Origin: Macrosoma leucophasiata
Lineage: Eukaryota > Arthropoda > Insecta > Lepidoptera > Hedylidae
Length of the DNA: 64,000 nucleotides
Assembly: GCA_036365455.1 (NCBI GenBank)
Contig: JAWQUS010000027.1
Location: forward strand, 17,968,501-18,032,500
Direction: 5' to 3'
This document shows positions 20,363 to 31,065 of the stretch, in pieces; positions within the stretch are counted from its first letter, which is position 1; the number at the start of each line of letters is the position of its first letter. Position numbers and translations under genes: made by a program. The notes beneath the pieces are model-generated. The model made no database searches, was not told the DNA's origin, and saw only the letters and a list, made by a program, of their open reading frames with translations.

Positions 20363-20537
20363 CTAAGTGTACATTAGGTGGGTGCCATGGTACACGCACA
20401 ACACATACACAATACACAAACGACTTAGTCGTTTGTGTATTGTGTATGTGTTGTATCCGAAAAATATATTTATAGGCCATACATACCATACCTAATCAAG
20501 CGGTCGTCTCACACCGCTGGACTAACTGGGTCGTCAA
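20363..20537 (-). mobile_element. SINE-C with internal palindrome
   Basis: Minus-strand SINE-C from GACCCAGTTAGTCCAGCGGT to the body word TACCATGGCACCCACCTA. A palindrome at about 20399-20454 (arms CAACACATACACAATACACA and complement, almost no loop) replaces part of the normal body. Confidence 0.8.
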
Positions 20538-20650
20538 TTAAGAATAGAACCTCATATCTTCGGAAATGAACCAATAAATTTGAAAAGAAAAACAATAGAA
20601 AATGTTGTTTGTTCATAAATTACCTTTCACTCCAATAAATTAAAAAAAAA

Positions 20651-20963
20651 AAACGTAACTTCACGCCTGTAATCCCCGAAGGGGTAGGCAGAGGTAAATG
20701 CATGCATTCAATCATACATGCAAACACCCACAATTCGCCGGTTACGTTTTGGCCCATGTAACAGGTGGCGAGCCTGCTGCCATCTGCGGGCACATTACCA
20801 AACTTCGAGGTACTGTGAAACTTCCAGAAAAAGGAAAATATCCCAATAGAACCAGTGAAAAAGGATTTTAAATCGTTATCTCTGATAGTTCCCGACCCGG
20901 GAATCGAACCCAAGACCTCCAGCGTAGTAGTAGCCTGCTACCACTAGGCTACTGAGGCAGTTA
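20651..20963 (-). mobile_element. SINE-B, near full length
   Basis: Minus-strand head AACTGCCTCAGTAGCCTAGT with box B at 20885-20905 (complement of GGTTCGATTCCCGGG) and a body to the CGTGAAGTTACG end. A tRNA-derived retroposon; the pol III box A and box B words are readable. Confidence 0.9.
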
Positions 20964-21084
20964 ATAAGAAAAATTGCTGTGTATCCATTAATTATCTGAC
21001 GCTCCACATTTTCAGCGTACCACGTAAGGGACTTGGCGTGAAAATACATACATATATTAAAAGGAAAACTTATAAGAATTGTTT

Positions 21085-21290
21085 TATATTATTTCGCATT
21101 AACACATGCTTGTGAAATATATTTTATTTTTAAAGAAAAATGGAAAGAATAATTTGACTTCAGGCGAGGCTCGAACTGCGAGGTACTGTACTGCGGCTCC
21201 AGCAGCTGGACTAGATTCCCAGTAGGTCGCGAGTTCGAGCCTCGCCTGAAGTCAAATTTTTCTTTCCATTTTTCTTTAAAAATAAAACTT
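21085..21290. mobile_element. foldback family D, short form
   Basis: Inverted arms beginning AAGAAAAATGGAAAGAATAA and ending TTCTTTCCATTTTTCTT, each arm carrying the GGCGAGGCTCGAAC / GTTCGAGCCTCGCC T-arm of a tRNA-like sequence. Here the two arms are almost joined. ACACATGCTTGTGAAATATA at the left matches 38692 and, inverted, 60262. Confidence 0.8.
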
Positions 21291-21679
21291 ATAAGAAGTC
21301 TATGTTACGGAAATAGACGCGCAAGCAAGGCCGACACGCGCTTGGCCCGTTTTTTCTGGATATGGAAGGTAAGTTTGTGACAGTTATGAGTGAATGGATC
21401 AATATATTACGTCTCAACAAAAACATTACGAATGATTATCCCTTGTCAAGATCAAGATCCGACATTCGAATCTGAAGGGACAATGTGGATTGATTACGAG
21501 GTAATCGATTTATCACACATCAATTACGATATTCTGAGTTCGCTTAGTTGTGACTGTTTCGCAGACGTGATAATGTCCTCCTCGTATCTGTATTGGTTAA
21601 AAAACCAACCAAGTACGTGTCGGGCGAGGCGCTATGTAGTTCAGTGGCCAAGTATTATTTGTATGAGCGAAGGTGGAAA
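21291..21679. other. no feature recognised
   Basis: A plus-strand frame (21390-21704) shows no known domain and runs into family A. Confidence 0.45.
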
Positions 21680-21790
21680 ACAGGCCTGCAGTTATAGATG
21701 TTAGGTGATAACTGCAGCCTATAGACATCTACACAAAAACCAGATGCAGTCAAAATGCCGATGCATTGCCACATTGCCACATTGCCACCC
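21680..21790 (+). mobile_element. family A fragment
   Basis: GCAGTTATAGATGTTAGGTG, ACTGCAGCCTATAGACATC, GCCGATGCATTGCC, with a short CCACATTG duplication at the end. Confidence 0.75.
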
Positions 21791-21797
21791 CTTCTAC

Positions 21798-22078
21798 TGG
21801 TGGTAGAGCTCCAGTGAAGGAGCTCGCGGGCGTGGGCATCACCGCATTACCTAATATACTTGCCGCTAAATGGTAGTGTTCAGCACTATCGTGTTCCGTT
21901 CAGGTGATAATGTACGGCTCTGTAATTTCCGGCACAGAGGCACAACACCTTAGGCCTCAGAAGTGGTAACGCATCTGCATTTTGACCTCTGGTCTTTGTT
22001 TGGGTGTCTATAGGCTGCAGACATCATTTAAAATCAATGTGAACTGCATGCTTGTTTGCCACTTTCATTACATAAAAA
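21798..22078 (-). mobile_element. family A retroposon, full length
   Basis: TGGTGGTAGAGCTCCAGTGA to CACTTTCATTACATAAAAAA. Lies head to head with the fragment at its left. Confidence 0.93.
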
Positions 22079-22229
22079 AAACCCCTGAGACCTCAGTCGT
22101 GTTATTACGGGGCCATATACATTACCATTTAACCAATGGTGCTGCTACCATTTGGCGACAGACAGATTGGGTACCGAGGTGGCCTACGTCCTCGAGCTTC
22201 TATACTTGGAACTCTATCACCAGTAAATA
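22079..22229 (+). mobile_element. family A distal half
   Basis: CCTGAGACCTCAGTCGTG, GTGCTGCTACCATTTGGCGA, ending CTCTATCACCAGTAAAT. The proximal half is missing. Confidence 0.75.
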
Positions 22230-22304
22230 TTATAATATTTTATAGGTCAGTTATTACTCTTAAACTTGTGAAGCCTACTTAGCTTCGCTTCTTTCGATTT
22301 GGAC

Positions 22305-22596
22305 CATAGAGCAACACCGGAAGGAAGTAGCCATATGCAGGCTTTCCCCTCTGTCAAAGTACATGCCCAAATGGGCCTATACCTGTCGCCTAGATGTTTA
22401 AATGTGTGCGTGAAATTGTTTCTCTATTATGTTAAAATCAAGGTGTGAGTTTAGTAGTAATAGACGATTTTTGTAGTGTGCGTGTTGTCGCACGCATTTC
22501 CCCCCGCAAAAAATGACAGACTGTTTTTCATAGGTAATAAACGCTATGGATACTCCCCTCCAGTCCGCCCCGGCCGGTGGCCCGTGTTGCTCTATG
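22305..22596 (+). mobile_element. hAT MITE-1 with perfect 8-bp duplication
   Basis: 292 bp, TIRs CATAGAGCAACACCGG and GTGTTGCTCTATG, flanked by ATTTGGAC at 22297-22304 and 22597-22604. The clearest copy; no coding capacity. Confidence 0.95.
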
Positions 22597-22679
22597 ATTT
22601 GGACAGATTAGGTAATACGTTATGGTGGTGGGACGTGACGACTTCGCTGTCCATAATTCTTTCGCTAGTGACGTCTGTG

Positions 22680-22880
22680 AACTGAACAACGGCGGTCAAA
22701 TCATTCCAATACCGCAGGATGGGCAGCAGCATTGCCAGCTACCATCGTCAATCCGCGTGCTAAACATGGCATGGCGATTATGACATATTCTTCTCTCATG
22801 ACGCACAACAATGTCGAGAGCATCTTTGGGAAAGGCTTTTGTCCAGCAGTGGTCGTTAGTCGGCTGAAATGATGATGGAA
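22680..22880 (+). mobile_element. RTE-like 3' end (family H)
   Basis: GGCGGTCAAATCATTCCAAT, CGCAGGATGGGCAGCAGC, GGCTTTTGTCCAGCAGTGG and CGGCTGAAATGATGATGG. The final GTCCAGCAGTGG ... GGCTGAAATGATGATG is the usual 3' terminus of insect RTE-like LINEs. An inverted relative lies at 37341-37600. Confidence 0.65.
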
Positions 22881-23021
22881 ATTTGTGTATTTACCCTTTA
22901 TTAACGGCTAGTTTTGTCTTGTAAGTGATGTATGCACATCGAAAAAGTATAGGTATTCAACGTTTTGAAAGAGTAACTTTGTTTGGCGGTCATTGTTTGC
23001 CTCTTTAACTACTCTTCTACT

Positions 23022-23300
23022 TTTAACTGCCTCGGTAGTCTAGTGATAGCAGGCCACTACTACTACGCTTAGGTCCTGAGTTCGTTCCGGGTTATCAGAG
23101 ATAATGGTATAAAGTCCCTTATCTCTGGTTCTATTGGGATATTTCCATTTTCTGGAAATTTTCCCGTACCTCGGAGTTTGCTAATTTGCCCGGAGATGTC
23201 AACAGGCTCAACAGGGTGTTTGTATGTATGCTTGAATGCATGCATTTACCTCTGTCTACCCCTTCGGGGATTACAGGCGTGAAGTTACATTACGTATATT
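23022..23300 (+). mobile_element. SINE-B, near full length
   Basis: ACTGCCTCGGTAGTCTAGTG head, GAGTTCGTTCCGGG box B (mutated), body to TACCCCTTCGGGGATTACAG and GTGAAGTTACATTACG. Confidence 0.9.
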
Positions 23301-23613
23301 CTTCAATAAGTTGGAAACACTTCATACAGAGATGGAACATTTTATTTATTTGTATATAAAGCTATTGTTATACGGCTTCAAAATGCAATAATATGTCATT
23401 CTGTTATCACTTTGCCTTGTATATCTATTTACACGTGGGCTTACATTTGCCATTGTGAATTTTTATCAAACCATATTGACGGCGAAGTAAAGTTTCTGGT
23501 TTCTGGAGTGATATGTTTTGTTACTCTTGTTTCTCGCCTAGGGAAATTGCATATCATTATTCACAATAATATAGCAGATATCTTTAAAACATTTTAGCGT
23601 AATACTTAGAAGA
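23301..23613. other. no feature recognised
   Basis: No recognisable content. Confidence 0.5.
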
Positions 23614-23830
23614 AAGGGGAAATGAGACATTCTACTGATATACTTTTTACATTAGTATATTATATTTAGTTTTAATTTAGTGATATTGACTATACATATA
23701 TTTTTAATCTTGTTTGACATGTATATCAAATGTTTTTCACTTTAAATTAATTTATTTTGTTTGTTTTTGACGTGTCATAAGAGGTGCCTGTCACCCTAAA
23801 TGAATAAATGAGTTTCTGATTCTGATTCTT
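23614..23830 (+). mobile_element. LINE 3' end with (TGATTC)n tail
   Basis: GGGAAATGAGACATTCTACT, GACGTGTCATAAGAGGTGCC, GTCACCCTAAATGAATAAAT, then TTTCTGATTCTGATTCT. This copy is uninterrupted and supplies the empty site for the insertion in the copy at 47553-48336. Confidence 0.75.
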
Positions 23831-23936
23831 ACACGTAACTTCACTGTAATCCCTGAAGGAGTAGGCAGAAATACGTGCATGTATTCAAGCATACATGCAA
23901 ATACCAACGATTCGGTTACGTTGAATGTAACCGCTG
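23831..23936 (-). mobile_element. SINE-B body fragment
   Basis: CACGTAACTTCACTGTAATC, CCTGAAGGAGTAGGCAGA, TTCAAGCATACATGCAAAT. Confidence 0.8.
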
Positions 23937-24000
23937 GACAAAGGATTCCCCTTTGTCTAGCGGTGGACATCTTTCGGCTGAAGTGATAATGAGGATTTTT
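23937..24000 (+). mobile_element. RTE-like 3' tip
   Basis: CCCTTTGTCTAGCGGTGGAC, then ATCTTTCGGCTGAAGTGATA. Confidence 0.55.
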
Positions 24001-24643
24001 TAGATAAATTTACGTAAAATATGTTACTAGTTACAATGTAATTGAATTCACTTGTAATTTAATTACTTTGTAATTAGTTACATTGTATTTTGTTACTTTT
24101 TATTTAATTACAGTAGGTGTTACCTATGTTATTTAATTTCAGATGCCGAGATTTCCTTTTTTCTTGACAGTTTCAAATAATCTTGACCAAAGCTAAATTT
24201 AATGACCCGCTTCGGGAAGTGTGTATTAAATAGACAAAGAAAGAAAAGTAATTTAATTGTAATTGAAACAAAGTTAAAAACAGATACCTTAAAAAAATAA
24301 CCAGATATATCCCAAAAATTGTCAATCAGAACCGACTCTGGTCGCGCAAACATGAAATGTGGACAATGTTAAGCCGGGTGGGTGCTCCAGATGCCATTTC
24401 ATTACCTTGCTAATCTACCGGCCACTGAATAGTAATGTTTGCTACACAGTCATAGATCTATGTCTGTGGTTTGCCATTAATTTCCCGGTGAAGGGTCCAG
24501 TGATTGATAGCCAGAATTGTATACCTGTTTACTTATATATCGCTAATGCTGATGGCAGCTTTTAACATATAAGTAAACTATAATAATGGACCTGACAGCG
24601 GACTGGAATTCTCCATAACTAAATCAAACTAAAAGATTAAGTC
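24001..24643. other. no feature recognised
   Basis: AT-rich; repeated GTAATT and ACATTGTAAC words at 24030-24100 in both orientations, possibly a small foldback. Confidence 0.45.
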
Positions 24644-24932
24644 TACTGGTGGTAGAGCTTCAGTGACGGAGCTCGCGGGCGTAGGCACCACCGCATTACC
24701 TAATATACTTGCCGCTAAATGGTAGTGTTCAGCACTATCGTGTTCCGGTTAGGTGGTAATGTACGGCCCTGTAATTTCCGGCACAGAGGCATAACACCTT
24801 AGGCCTCAGGAGTGGTAACGCATCTGCATTTTGACCTTGGTCTTCATGTGGTTGTCTATAGGCTGCAGTCATCACTTAACATCAATGTGAACTGCATGCT
24901 TGTTTGCCAAGCCCATTACATAAAAAAAAAAA
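24644..24932 (-). mobile_element. family A retroposon, full length
   Basis: CTGGTGGTAGAGCTTCAGTG to GCCCATTACATAAAAAAAAA. Confidence 0.94.
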
Positions 24933-24983
24933 AGGAAATTAATACAATGCAAGGATTGCCTTTATTATTCAAACTAGATGTTT

Positions 24984-25187
24984 ACCGTGGCTCCGCCCGC
25001 GTGTAGGTCGCTTTTCGCGTAATCTGTGGAAATAATAATTATCCAGACCAATAATAGACTTATAGTTATTTATATATTATCCTATTCAGTCGTGGGTATT
25101 TTCATGGATGCTTGAATGGATGCATTTACATGCATACACTTCTGCTTATCTCTTTTGGGAAATACAAACTACAGGTGAGGTTACGTT
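24984..25187 (+). mobile_element. two retroposon fragments
   Basis: TTTACCGTGGCTCCGCCCGC resembles the CCCGCGACTTCG-type start. From 25090, ATGCTTGAATGGATGCATTT to CAGGTGAGGTTACGTTG is a decayed SINE-B end. Confidence 0.5.
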
Positions 25188-25667
25188 GATAAATTAATTT
25201 CCATGTGTTTCAATTTATTCGTTGATTGACTGATAACCCCAAGGTGATGTAGAATTGAAACTCTGGTAGGACGAAGAGCTTAAAGTAGTAATAGGTATAT
25301 TATTATAAATAAATATTCTTTCTTCTTCTTCTTCTTCTTCCATTAACTTATTACTTTTATGACTGTATAAGAGCATAAGCAATGCTTGTACTGTGCTTAT
25401 AATGGTAAAAATCTCAAAGCAATATTTTTAAAAGTGTTATAGCACACAATACTAGTACCTGTATTTATATACGAATATATTGAACACCAAACAATAAAAT
25501 ATACACTTTGTATTCTGCCATACAAAACATGACGACGAAACGTAAATTCAATTACATGTTGAGAGTAGCGGTGTCATTGGTAGCAGTCTATTGAAATTGA
25601 ATCAAGTACTAAAAAGGTATACCGTTACTTTGATTGGTTTTATTCTGTTAATAAAAATTTAACTGCC
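25188..25667. other. no feature recognised, includes (TTC)n
   Basis: Short TTC microsatellite at 25317-25341; otherwise AT-rich. Confidence 0.55.
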
Positions 25668-25968
25668 TCGGTAGCCTAGTGGTAGCAGGCCACTACTACT
25701 ACGCTGAGGTCCTGGGTTCGATTCCCGGGTAGGGGGTTATCAGAGATAATGGTGAAAAAGCCTTTGTCTCTGGTTCTATTGGGATTTTTCCATTTTCTGG
25801 AAATTTCCCAGTACCTCAAAGTTTGGTAATGTGCCCGGAGATGTCAACAGGCTCGCCACCTGTTACATGGGCCAAAACGTAACCGGCGAATCGTGGGTGT
25901 TTGCATGTATGCTTGAATGCATGCATTTACCGCTTCGGGGATTACAGGCGTGAAGTTACGTTACGAAA
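25668..25968 (+). mobile_element. SINE-B, full length, best tRNA-like head
   Basis: AACTGCCTCGGTAGCCTAGT, GGTAGCAGGCC (box A region) and GGGTTCGATTCCCGGG (box B) are intact, then CGGAGATGTCAACAGGCTCG and the end GATTACAGGCGTGAAGTTAC. This copy best defines the family. Confidence 0.93.
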
Positions 25969-26950
25969 TAAAAAAGATTTTTCGATTGTAGTGTAGATGT
26001 TGAAAAGATTTTGTCTACGCCGTAGATAGTAACGCTACTATCTCTACGCTGTAGACGTCGTAGAAGTACAGATAGCTACGAACTATTTCTTTGCAATTTG
26101 GGGGTAGAAAAACATAAAAAAATATTCTTGGAACAATACAATGTGGAATTACGACAAATGTAAACGTTGGAATGTGGTATACTGTGTCGCGAGAATTAGC
26201 GTACTCCTCCGATCATATATTGTAGTTCATTTTCTTATATTGTAGATCTTAGTGGAGGAACCTAAGTATTTAGAATTGAGTATAAACCTTTACACTAACG
26301 TGATCACACACACACAGTTTACACTTTCAGCCGAAAGACGTAAACTGATGGACACGGCCTTCCGCAAAGACGCCCAATAACAGTGTTGTGCTATGCGTGA
26401 TTAACGGAGAATATACCAACCAGCATGATTTCAAAAACGCTAGGGCGTTCAGTACATGCGATTTTTTGAGTGTCATGTAGTATGTGTGACGATCCTGTTG
26501 ACATTCACCGGGTACATTACCAAGCCCTGAATTTAATTAAAACATTGGAAATCTTCTTAAATTTTTTTTTTTACTGTGGGTATTGAACCAATTGTTTTAG
26601 TGTAGCAGAATTGGCCATGACTAGTCTACTGGATAAATGTGATCGATTTGATCGACCTCATGATCAAAACTGGGACCTCAACATATTAGTACGAGTAGAA
26701 ACCAATCTATAGAACAGATTTGATAACGGCATCCAAATGGTGTTTGTTGACCACGAAACAGGCGAATTGCAGCAATTAATTGTAGAATCACTTGTGTGTT
26801 GTTGTGTGTTTGTGTGACGGGACAGGCTGCTCAAACGCCAGAATAATTAGATTGTATTGAGGACATGTTGCGTACTGTTAATAGATTATGCATGGAATGT
26901 TTTAATATTGTAAACAAATAACAGGAATTTGATAAAGGTATTTCATTGAG
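25969..26950. other. no gene recognised; RTE-like tip at 26325-26385
   Basis: CAGCCGAAAGACGTAAACTG, GGACACGGCCTTCCGCAAAG is a minus-strand RTE-like 3' tip. A faint SINE-B-like stretch (CCTGTTGACATTCACCGGG) at 26490. Nothing else. Confidence 0.45.
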
Positions 26951-27320
26951 AAGCGCGCATGGCCCAGCGGCTGGTGTAGATCGTATACGATCTACTCGAT
27001 CAAGCACTACGGGCGCGGTCGGGTAGTATGATGGGTGACCGCTAGTGGCAAATTAAAAGCGCGTTTCCGAGCTTCGGAGGGCACGTTAAGCCGTCGGTCC
27101 CGGTTGCTATCGATGGATAGCAGTCGTTAAACCTTGTCGGAGGCCTAATGGGCGGTTTGAAAACATCCGACAGCGGGTTGGCCACTAACCCACCCACCTC
27201 CACCAATCCGCATTGGAGCAGCGTGGTGGAGTAAGCTCCAGGCCTCCCCCCAAAAAAAGGGGAGAGACTCGTGCCCAGCAGTGGGACGTATAATGGGTTG
27301 CCATTATTATTATTATTTCA
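26951..27320 (+). mobile_element. 5S rRNA-related SINE/LINE 3' composite
   Basis: GGGCGCGGTCGGGTAGTATG followed by ATGGGTGACCGC matches the internal control region of 5S rRNA. Then GGGCACGTTAAGCCGTCGGT, GCATTGGAGCAGCGTGGTGG and CCCAGCAGTGGGACGTATAA, ending in TTATTATTATTATT. 5S-derived SINEs with LINE-related 3' parts are known in insects. The 5' half of a 5S gene is not present, so this is not a 5S gene. Confidence 0.7.
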
Positions 27321-27367
27321 TTGAAGTGTAAAGTTGGTTTATGATTTAGAATAAAGGATTTCCTTAT

Positions 27368-27480
27368 TTGTACTTCTATACTAATATTATAATGAGTAAT
27401 AATTTGTGTTTTTGTGCGTATGTTTGTAACGTTTTCACACAAAAACTACGGAACGATTTCAAAAATACTTTAACTATTAG
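27368..27480 (-). mobile_element. retroposon-like repeat end
   Basis: CTATACTAATATTATAATGA, then GTTTGTAACGTTTTCACAC and AAACTACGGAACGATTTC: the inverse of the TAGTATAGAT-ended repeats. Confidence 0.55.
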
Positions 27481-27662
27481 ATTAATGTGAAAGGATCTCT
27501 GTTTGTTCATCTGTTACGTTTTCATCAAATCAACAAAATTGAAATGGAATTAGACACGGAGAGTTTGATCGTAAGAAAGAACATAATTATATTATTCTTT
27601 GTAACAAAACCAAATAGCGTGCGGTTGAAGGCGAGGCAAACAACTAGTACACAATAACATAA

Positions 27663-27782
27663 CAACGTAAACGTAACTTCAGGCCTGTAATCCCCGAAGC
27701 GGTAGGCAGAGGTAAATGCATGCATTCAAGCATACATGCAAACACCCACGATTCGCCGGTTACGTTTTTGGTCCATGTACAT
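27663..27782 (-). mobile_element. SINE-B end fragment
   Basis: GTAACTTCAGGCCTGTAATC to CGCCGGTTACGTTTTTGGTC. Confidence 0.88.
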
Positions 27783-28302
27783 GTAATTCCTCATACTTAT
27801 GAAAATATTTTTTTTTTGTTGTTGGGAAATATTATACCTAAAGCTTTGGCCTAATTTCACCATTCTGGCGAAGTGTGGCAGATGGCTCACGTCCCAAATT
27901 TTCTTATTGTTAGACGAGACGGGCTAATTACGGTATTTTCCTTACAGGAACGTATTTATGAGTTTATTTATAGTCTCACCCTTTAGGATCACGAAAGCTG
28001 CAAGATGATCGCCAAATCAGGATAAATATAAACTCAAATAAACATAACATTTTCCTTGCTAATACAAAATATATTGAATCATTTTAGCTTTAATGATACC
28101 TGGCAGATACAACAGATTTTATGTAATAAATGTTGCAAAAATAAATGTTTCATGAATGGTGAATATTCTATTCTCAGGTAGCTACATAAAATTCACAAAA
28201 ACATCTAGATTGTCAATGAATTTATATTTTAAGGACATGTTTTTAGGATATATAAAATGAAGGCGATTAAAGGGTCCACATTTATCAGAGATTTCAAAGA
28301 AG
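27783..28302. other. no feature recognised
   Basis: AT-rich spacer. Confidence 0.5.
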
Positions 28303-28455
28303 ATGCATTGCCACTTTTGAAGCAAAAGCAATGTTATGCCTCTGCAACCGAAACATCATAGCCATACATTAAACATTTAGCAGCAAGCAGAATTAGGTAA
28401 TGCGCCTACGATCTTGAAGTCTTGAAGTCCATCACTCGAGCTCTAACACCAGTAT
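28303..28455 (+). mobile_element. family A distal half, old
   Basis: GATGCATTGCCACTTTTGA, GTTATGCCTCTGCAACCGA, CATTTAGCAGCAAGCAGA, CTCTAACACCAGTATAG. Confidence 0.65.
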
Positions 28456-29005
28456 AGTATATTATTCCACCAGTAGGTATATTATCCCTATTTGCAAAAT
28501 AACTGATTAAATATAATATTTGTCTGAGTTTACATTATAAAACGCTCTTCAACGCTCGATAATGTGTCTGAAACGTAGATGATTGCAATTTTAGATTTCT
28601 AATATGAACTGTCAGCGATCTTCAAATATTTACCTACCTTTGGGGTGGATCAAAGGTTTTAAGTAGCTTTGATACGAGTTATTGCTATGTTATTGAAGGC
28701 ACGATATAATGGAAACGACATGGTTATTCAAATTGTATTTCTAAGATCTAAGATGTAGAAGCCAATCAATAAGTTAATTAAGTTATTAGGTATATAATAA
28801 AACTGCTGACAGCATTGCCGCGTTGAACAGCAATACTAATTCTTTGTCCAAAAAATAGGTCACGAGAATTGTCGACCAAGAGTTTCGAAATTTCTTTGAA
28901 ATACCGAAATACCCTAGCACTTTTGCCCCATGGACCAAACGTTTCGGTATATAATTATATTTGAATGATAACTAATAACATATAATAATATGTATACCTA
29001 CATGA
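28456..29005. other. no feature recognised
   Basis: AT-rich spacer. Confidence 0.5.
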
Positions 29006-29220
29006 TAACATGGTAATGTTCAGCACTATCGCGTTCCGGTCAGGTGGTAATGTACGGCCCTGTAATTTCCGACACAGAAGCATAACACCTTAAGCCTCAG
29101 GAGTGGTAACGCATCTGCATTTTGACCTTGGTCTTTGTGTGGGTGTCTATAGGCTGCAGTCATCACTTAACATCAATGTGAACTGCATGCTTGTTTGCAA
29201 CTTGCATTACATAAAAAAAT
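29006..29220 (-). mobile_element. family A, head-truncated
   Basis: CATGGTAATGTTCAGCACT to CAACTTGCATTACATAAAAA. Confidence 0.92.
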
Positions 29221-29307
29221 AAAATTATTATTATGTAAATAAGAACTGGGATAGCCAACATCTTTTCACGTTTTGCGGTCTTAATTGTTGCGTCTTATTT
29301 ATATTTG

Positions 29308-29537
29308 TTGATGACCCGGTTAGTCCAGCGGTGTGAGTTGACCGTTTGATTCGAAGGGTCGCGGGTTCGATCCCCGCACCGGGACAAATATTTGTATGGC
29401 CTACAGATATTTGTTTCGGGTCTGGGTGTTTGTGTATGTGTTCTATGTGTACAACGGCACCCACGACACAGGCTTATACCTATTGTGGGGCTGTGAGTGT
29501 AAGCGTATTTTATTTATTATTTATTTATTTATTTGTA
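29308..29537 (+). mobile_element. SINE-C, full length, intact tRNA-like head
   Basis: GATGACCCGGTTAGTCCAGC (box A region), GGGTTCGATCCCCGCACCGG (T-arm, with ends of the head pairing GACCCGG/CCGGGAC), ACAAATATTTGTATGGCC, then CACGACACAGGC and a TTTATTTATTTATT tail. A tRNA-derived SINE. The cloverleaf is plausible, but the tail and copy number argue against a functional tRNA gene. Confidence 0.9.
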
Positions 29538-29797
29538 GTGGTGTTTCCATGACAACGGAAATGTGTTTCCATGACGATGAAATTGTTAGGACGAATTCAA
29601 TAAATTATTTATCGAGCGTATTATGTAATGTAATTGTACACCAATAAGCCTGCTATTGATATACGATTGAGTCGCTCATTAGCAGTAAACAAATCGTGAT
29701 TTTCTTTTTATATCCGAACACAAAAATTAAACTACAAGACGCAGCATAAATGGTCGCAATCGAGCCAGATCTAAAATATGGAAGTAACTGTTCCCAC
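29538..29797. other. no feature recognised
   Basis: A minus-strand frame overlaps the candidate exon at 29798-29836 and continues past its donor. Confidence 0.4.
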
Positions 29798-29836
29798 TTA
29801 CCAGGCGATGGTTTGGTACTTAGCATGTTATGATTC
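29798..29836 (-). other. candidate small exon (unproven)
   Basis: On the minus strand a strong acceptor (CTATTTTTTTTGTAG), about 39 bp with ATGAATCATAACATGC near the start, and a consensus donor GTAAGTGGG. It would encode MNHNMLSTKPSP. The GC-rich stretch at 30000-30050 upstream could be a promoter or 5' UTR exon. No partner exon was found. Confidence 0.25.
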
Positions 29837-30074
29837 ATCCCTACAAAAAAAATAGCCTAATAAGGCCAACGATACTCGGAGGGTTCAGTAACTCGCCTAC
29901 TAGAAAGCTAGTTAAGAAAATAAAGACACGAAACAAAAAAGAATCTACAAAGAACAAACTAGTAAAATAATTAACAGTTCTGTGACCGCAGCCGAGTATT
30001 ATTTAGTGCCGCCGCGGCGATAGCGGAGCGTGTGCAAACAGGATTACATGGCGGAGATTCAATAAATTAAGAAG

Positions 30075-30139
30075 ACATCCTACCCAGGAAAATTCTAGGA
30101 TGCGTGGCGTTCATCCTAGAATTTTCCTGGGTAGCATGT
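30075..30139. repeat. 23-bp perfect hairpin, 9-nt loop
   Basis: CTACCCAGGAAAATTCTAGG... at 30080-30102 pairs exactly with 30112-30134, and the stem extends to 28 bp with one mismatch. Miniature foldback or precursor-like hairpin. Confidence 0.9.
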
Positions 30140-30418
30140 ACAATTGAAATAAAACTAGTTTTCGGATTTATCTCGCGTATATTAAACCAAAATGATTATT
30201 TAAAATCGCACCTGCCGTTTCGGTCACTTTTCAGCTGCCGTGGTCTCGGGCAGACTGAGGTGGTATTTGTCTGACAGCAGTTAGAAAAATTATTATGTGC
30301 AGCTACGTCGAATTCGATTTTTAAATAATCGTTTTAGTTTTATATACGCGAGATGAATCCGAAAACTAGTTTTATTTCAATGAGTGCAGCTCGCGAAAAC
30401 CTAAGAACATACTAGAAT
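30140..30418. mobile_element. Penelope-like inverted-end remnant
   Basis: Left TAGTTTTCGGATTTATCTCG and right CGAGATGAATCCGAAAACTA arms, the CCGTTTCGGTCACTTTTCAG core, and an inner piece that is the complement of 8776-8820. The element is collapsed to its ends. It closes with GTGCAGCTCGCGAAAACCTA. Confidence 0.75.
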
Positions 30419-30589
30419 TAAAGACTGTTCATATTATTTACAGAAACCGTTATTACGAATACTTTTTATTTTTCATGGGACTGTTGGTTAATGCTATTCT
30501 GGATAAATTAGGTTCAATTTTATTTTTCTAATATATTCTCACAATTATTTTAATGGTATCATGATATTTTTCAGTATTTTTGTGTTTCA

Positions 30590-30692
30590 TGAAGTGGCAA
30601 ACAACAAATTGTTCAAATTGATGGTAAGTAATATTAATAACTTTTTACTGGTGGGAGAGCTCCAGTGACTTAGCTCGCGGGCGTAGGCACCT
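30590..30692. mobile_element. two family A scraps
   Basis: AAGTGGCAAACAACAAATTG (plus orientation) and TTTACTGGTGGGAGAGCTCC to GCGGGCGTAGGCACC (minus orientation). Confidence 0.7.
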
Positions 30693-31057
30693 TAGTTAGG
30701 TGTTAATTATTTTTGCATAACTATATTGCGTTATTTCAATCGATTTTATATTACTTATATATAATTAAAAATATGGGAAGCTTAATATTTTTTGTCTAAT
30801 ATAAAAATGCAATTTCAGCAATAGTAAACAGTGGTAATTTTGTCAAATAGTGTTCGAATAATAACAATATTCTGTAGAAAGGTACTTTGTAACAATAGAT
30901 AACCAATATTCACTCCGTAACTAGGTTTGAACCAACTCCTTTACTTAAAGAAAAAATCTGTCAAAGTTAGAGAAGGATATGAAATGTAACAATAACTTTA
31001 ACTTTAACAAATATCTTGGTGCAACCTTAAGGCCTTAGGCTTAATAATTATATGTCT
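30693..31057. other. no feature recognised
   Basis: AT-rich spacer. Confidence 0.5.
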
Positions 31058-31065
31058 AGGTTTAC

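Noticed and set aside
26951..27060. 5S rRNA gene.
   Set aside because: Only part of the internal control region matches; the 5' half and the 3' terminus of 5S are absent.
29308..29385. Functional tRNA gene.
   Set aside because: The cloverleaf-like head is followed by a conserved SINE body and AT-rich tail, and the same head recurs in truncated and mutated copies.
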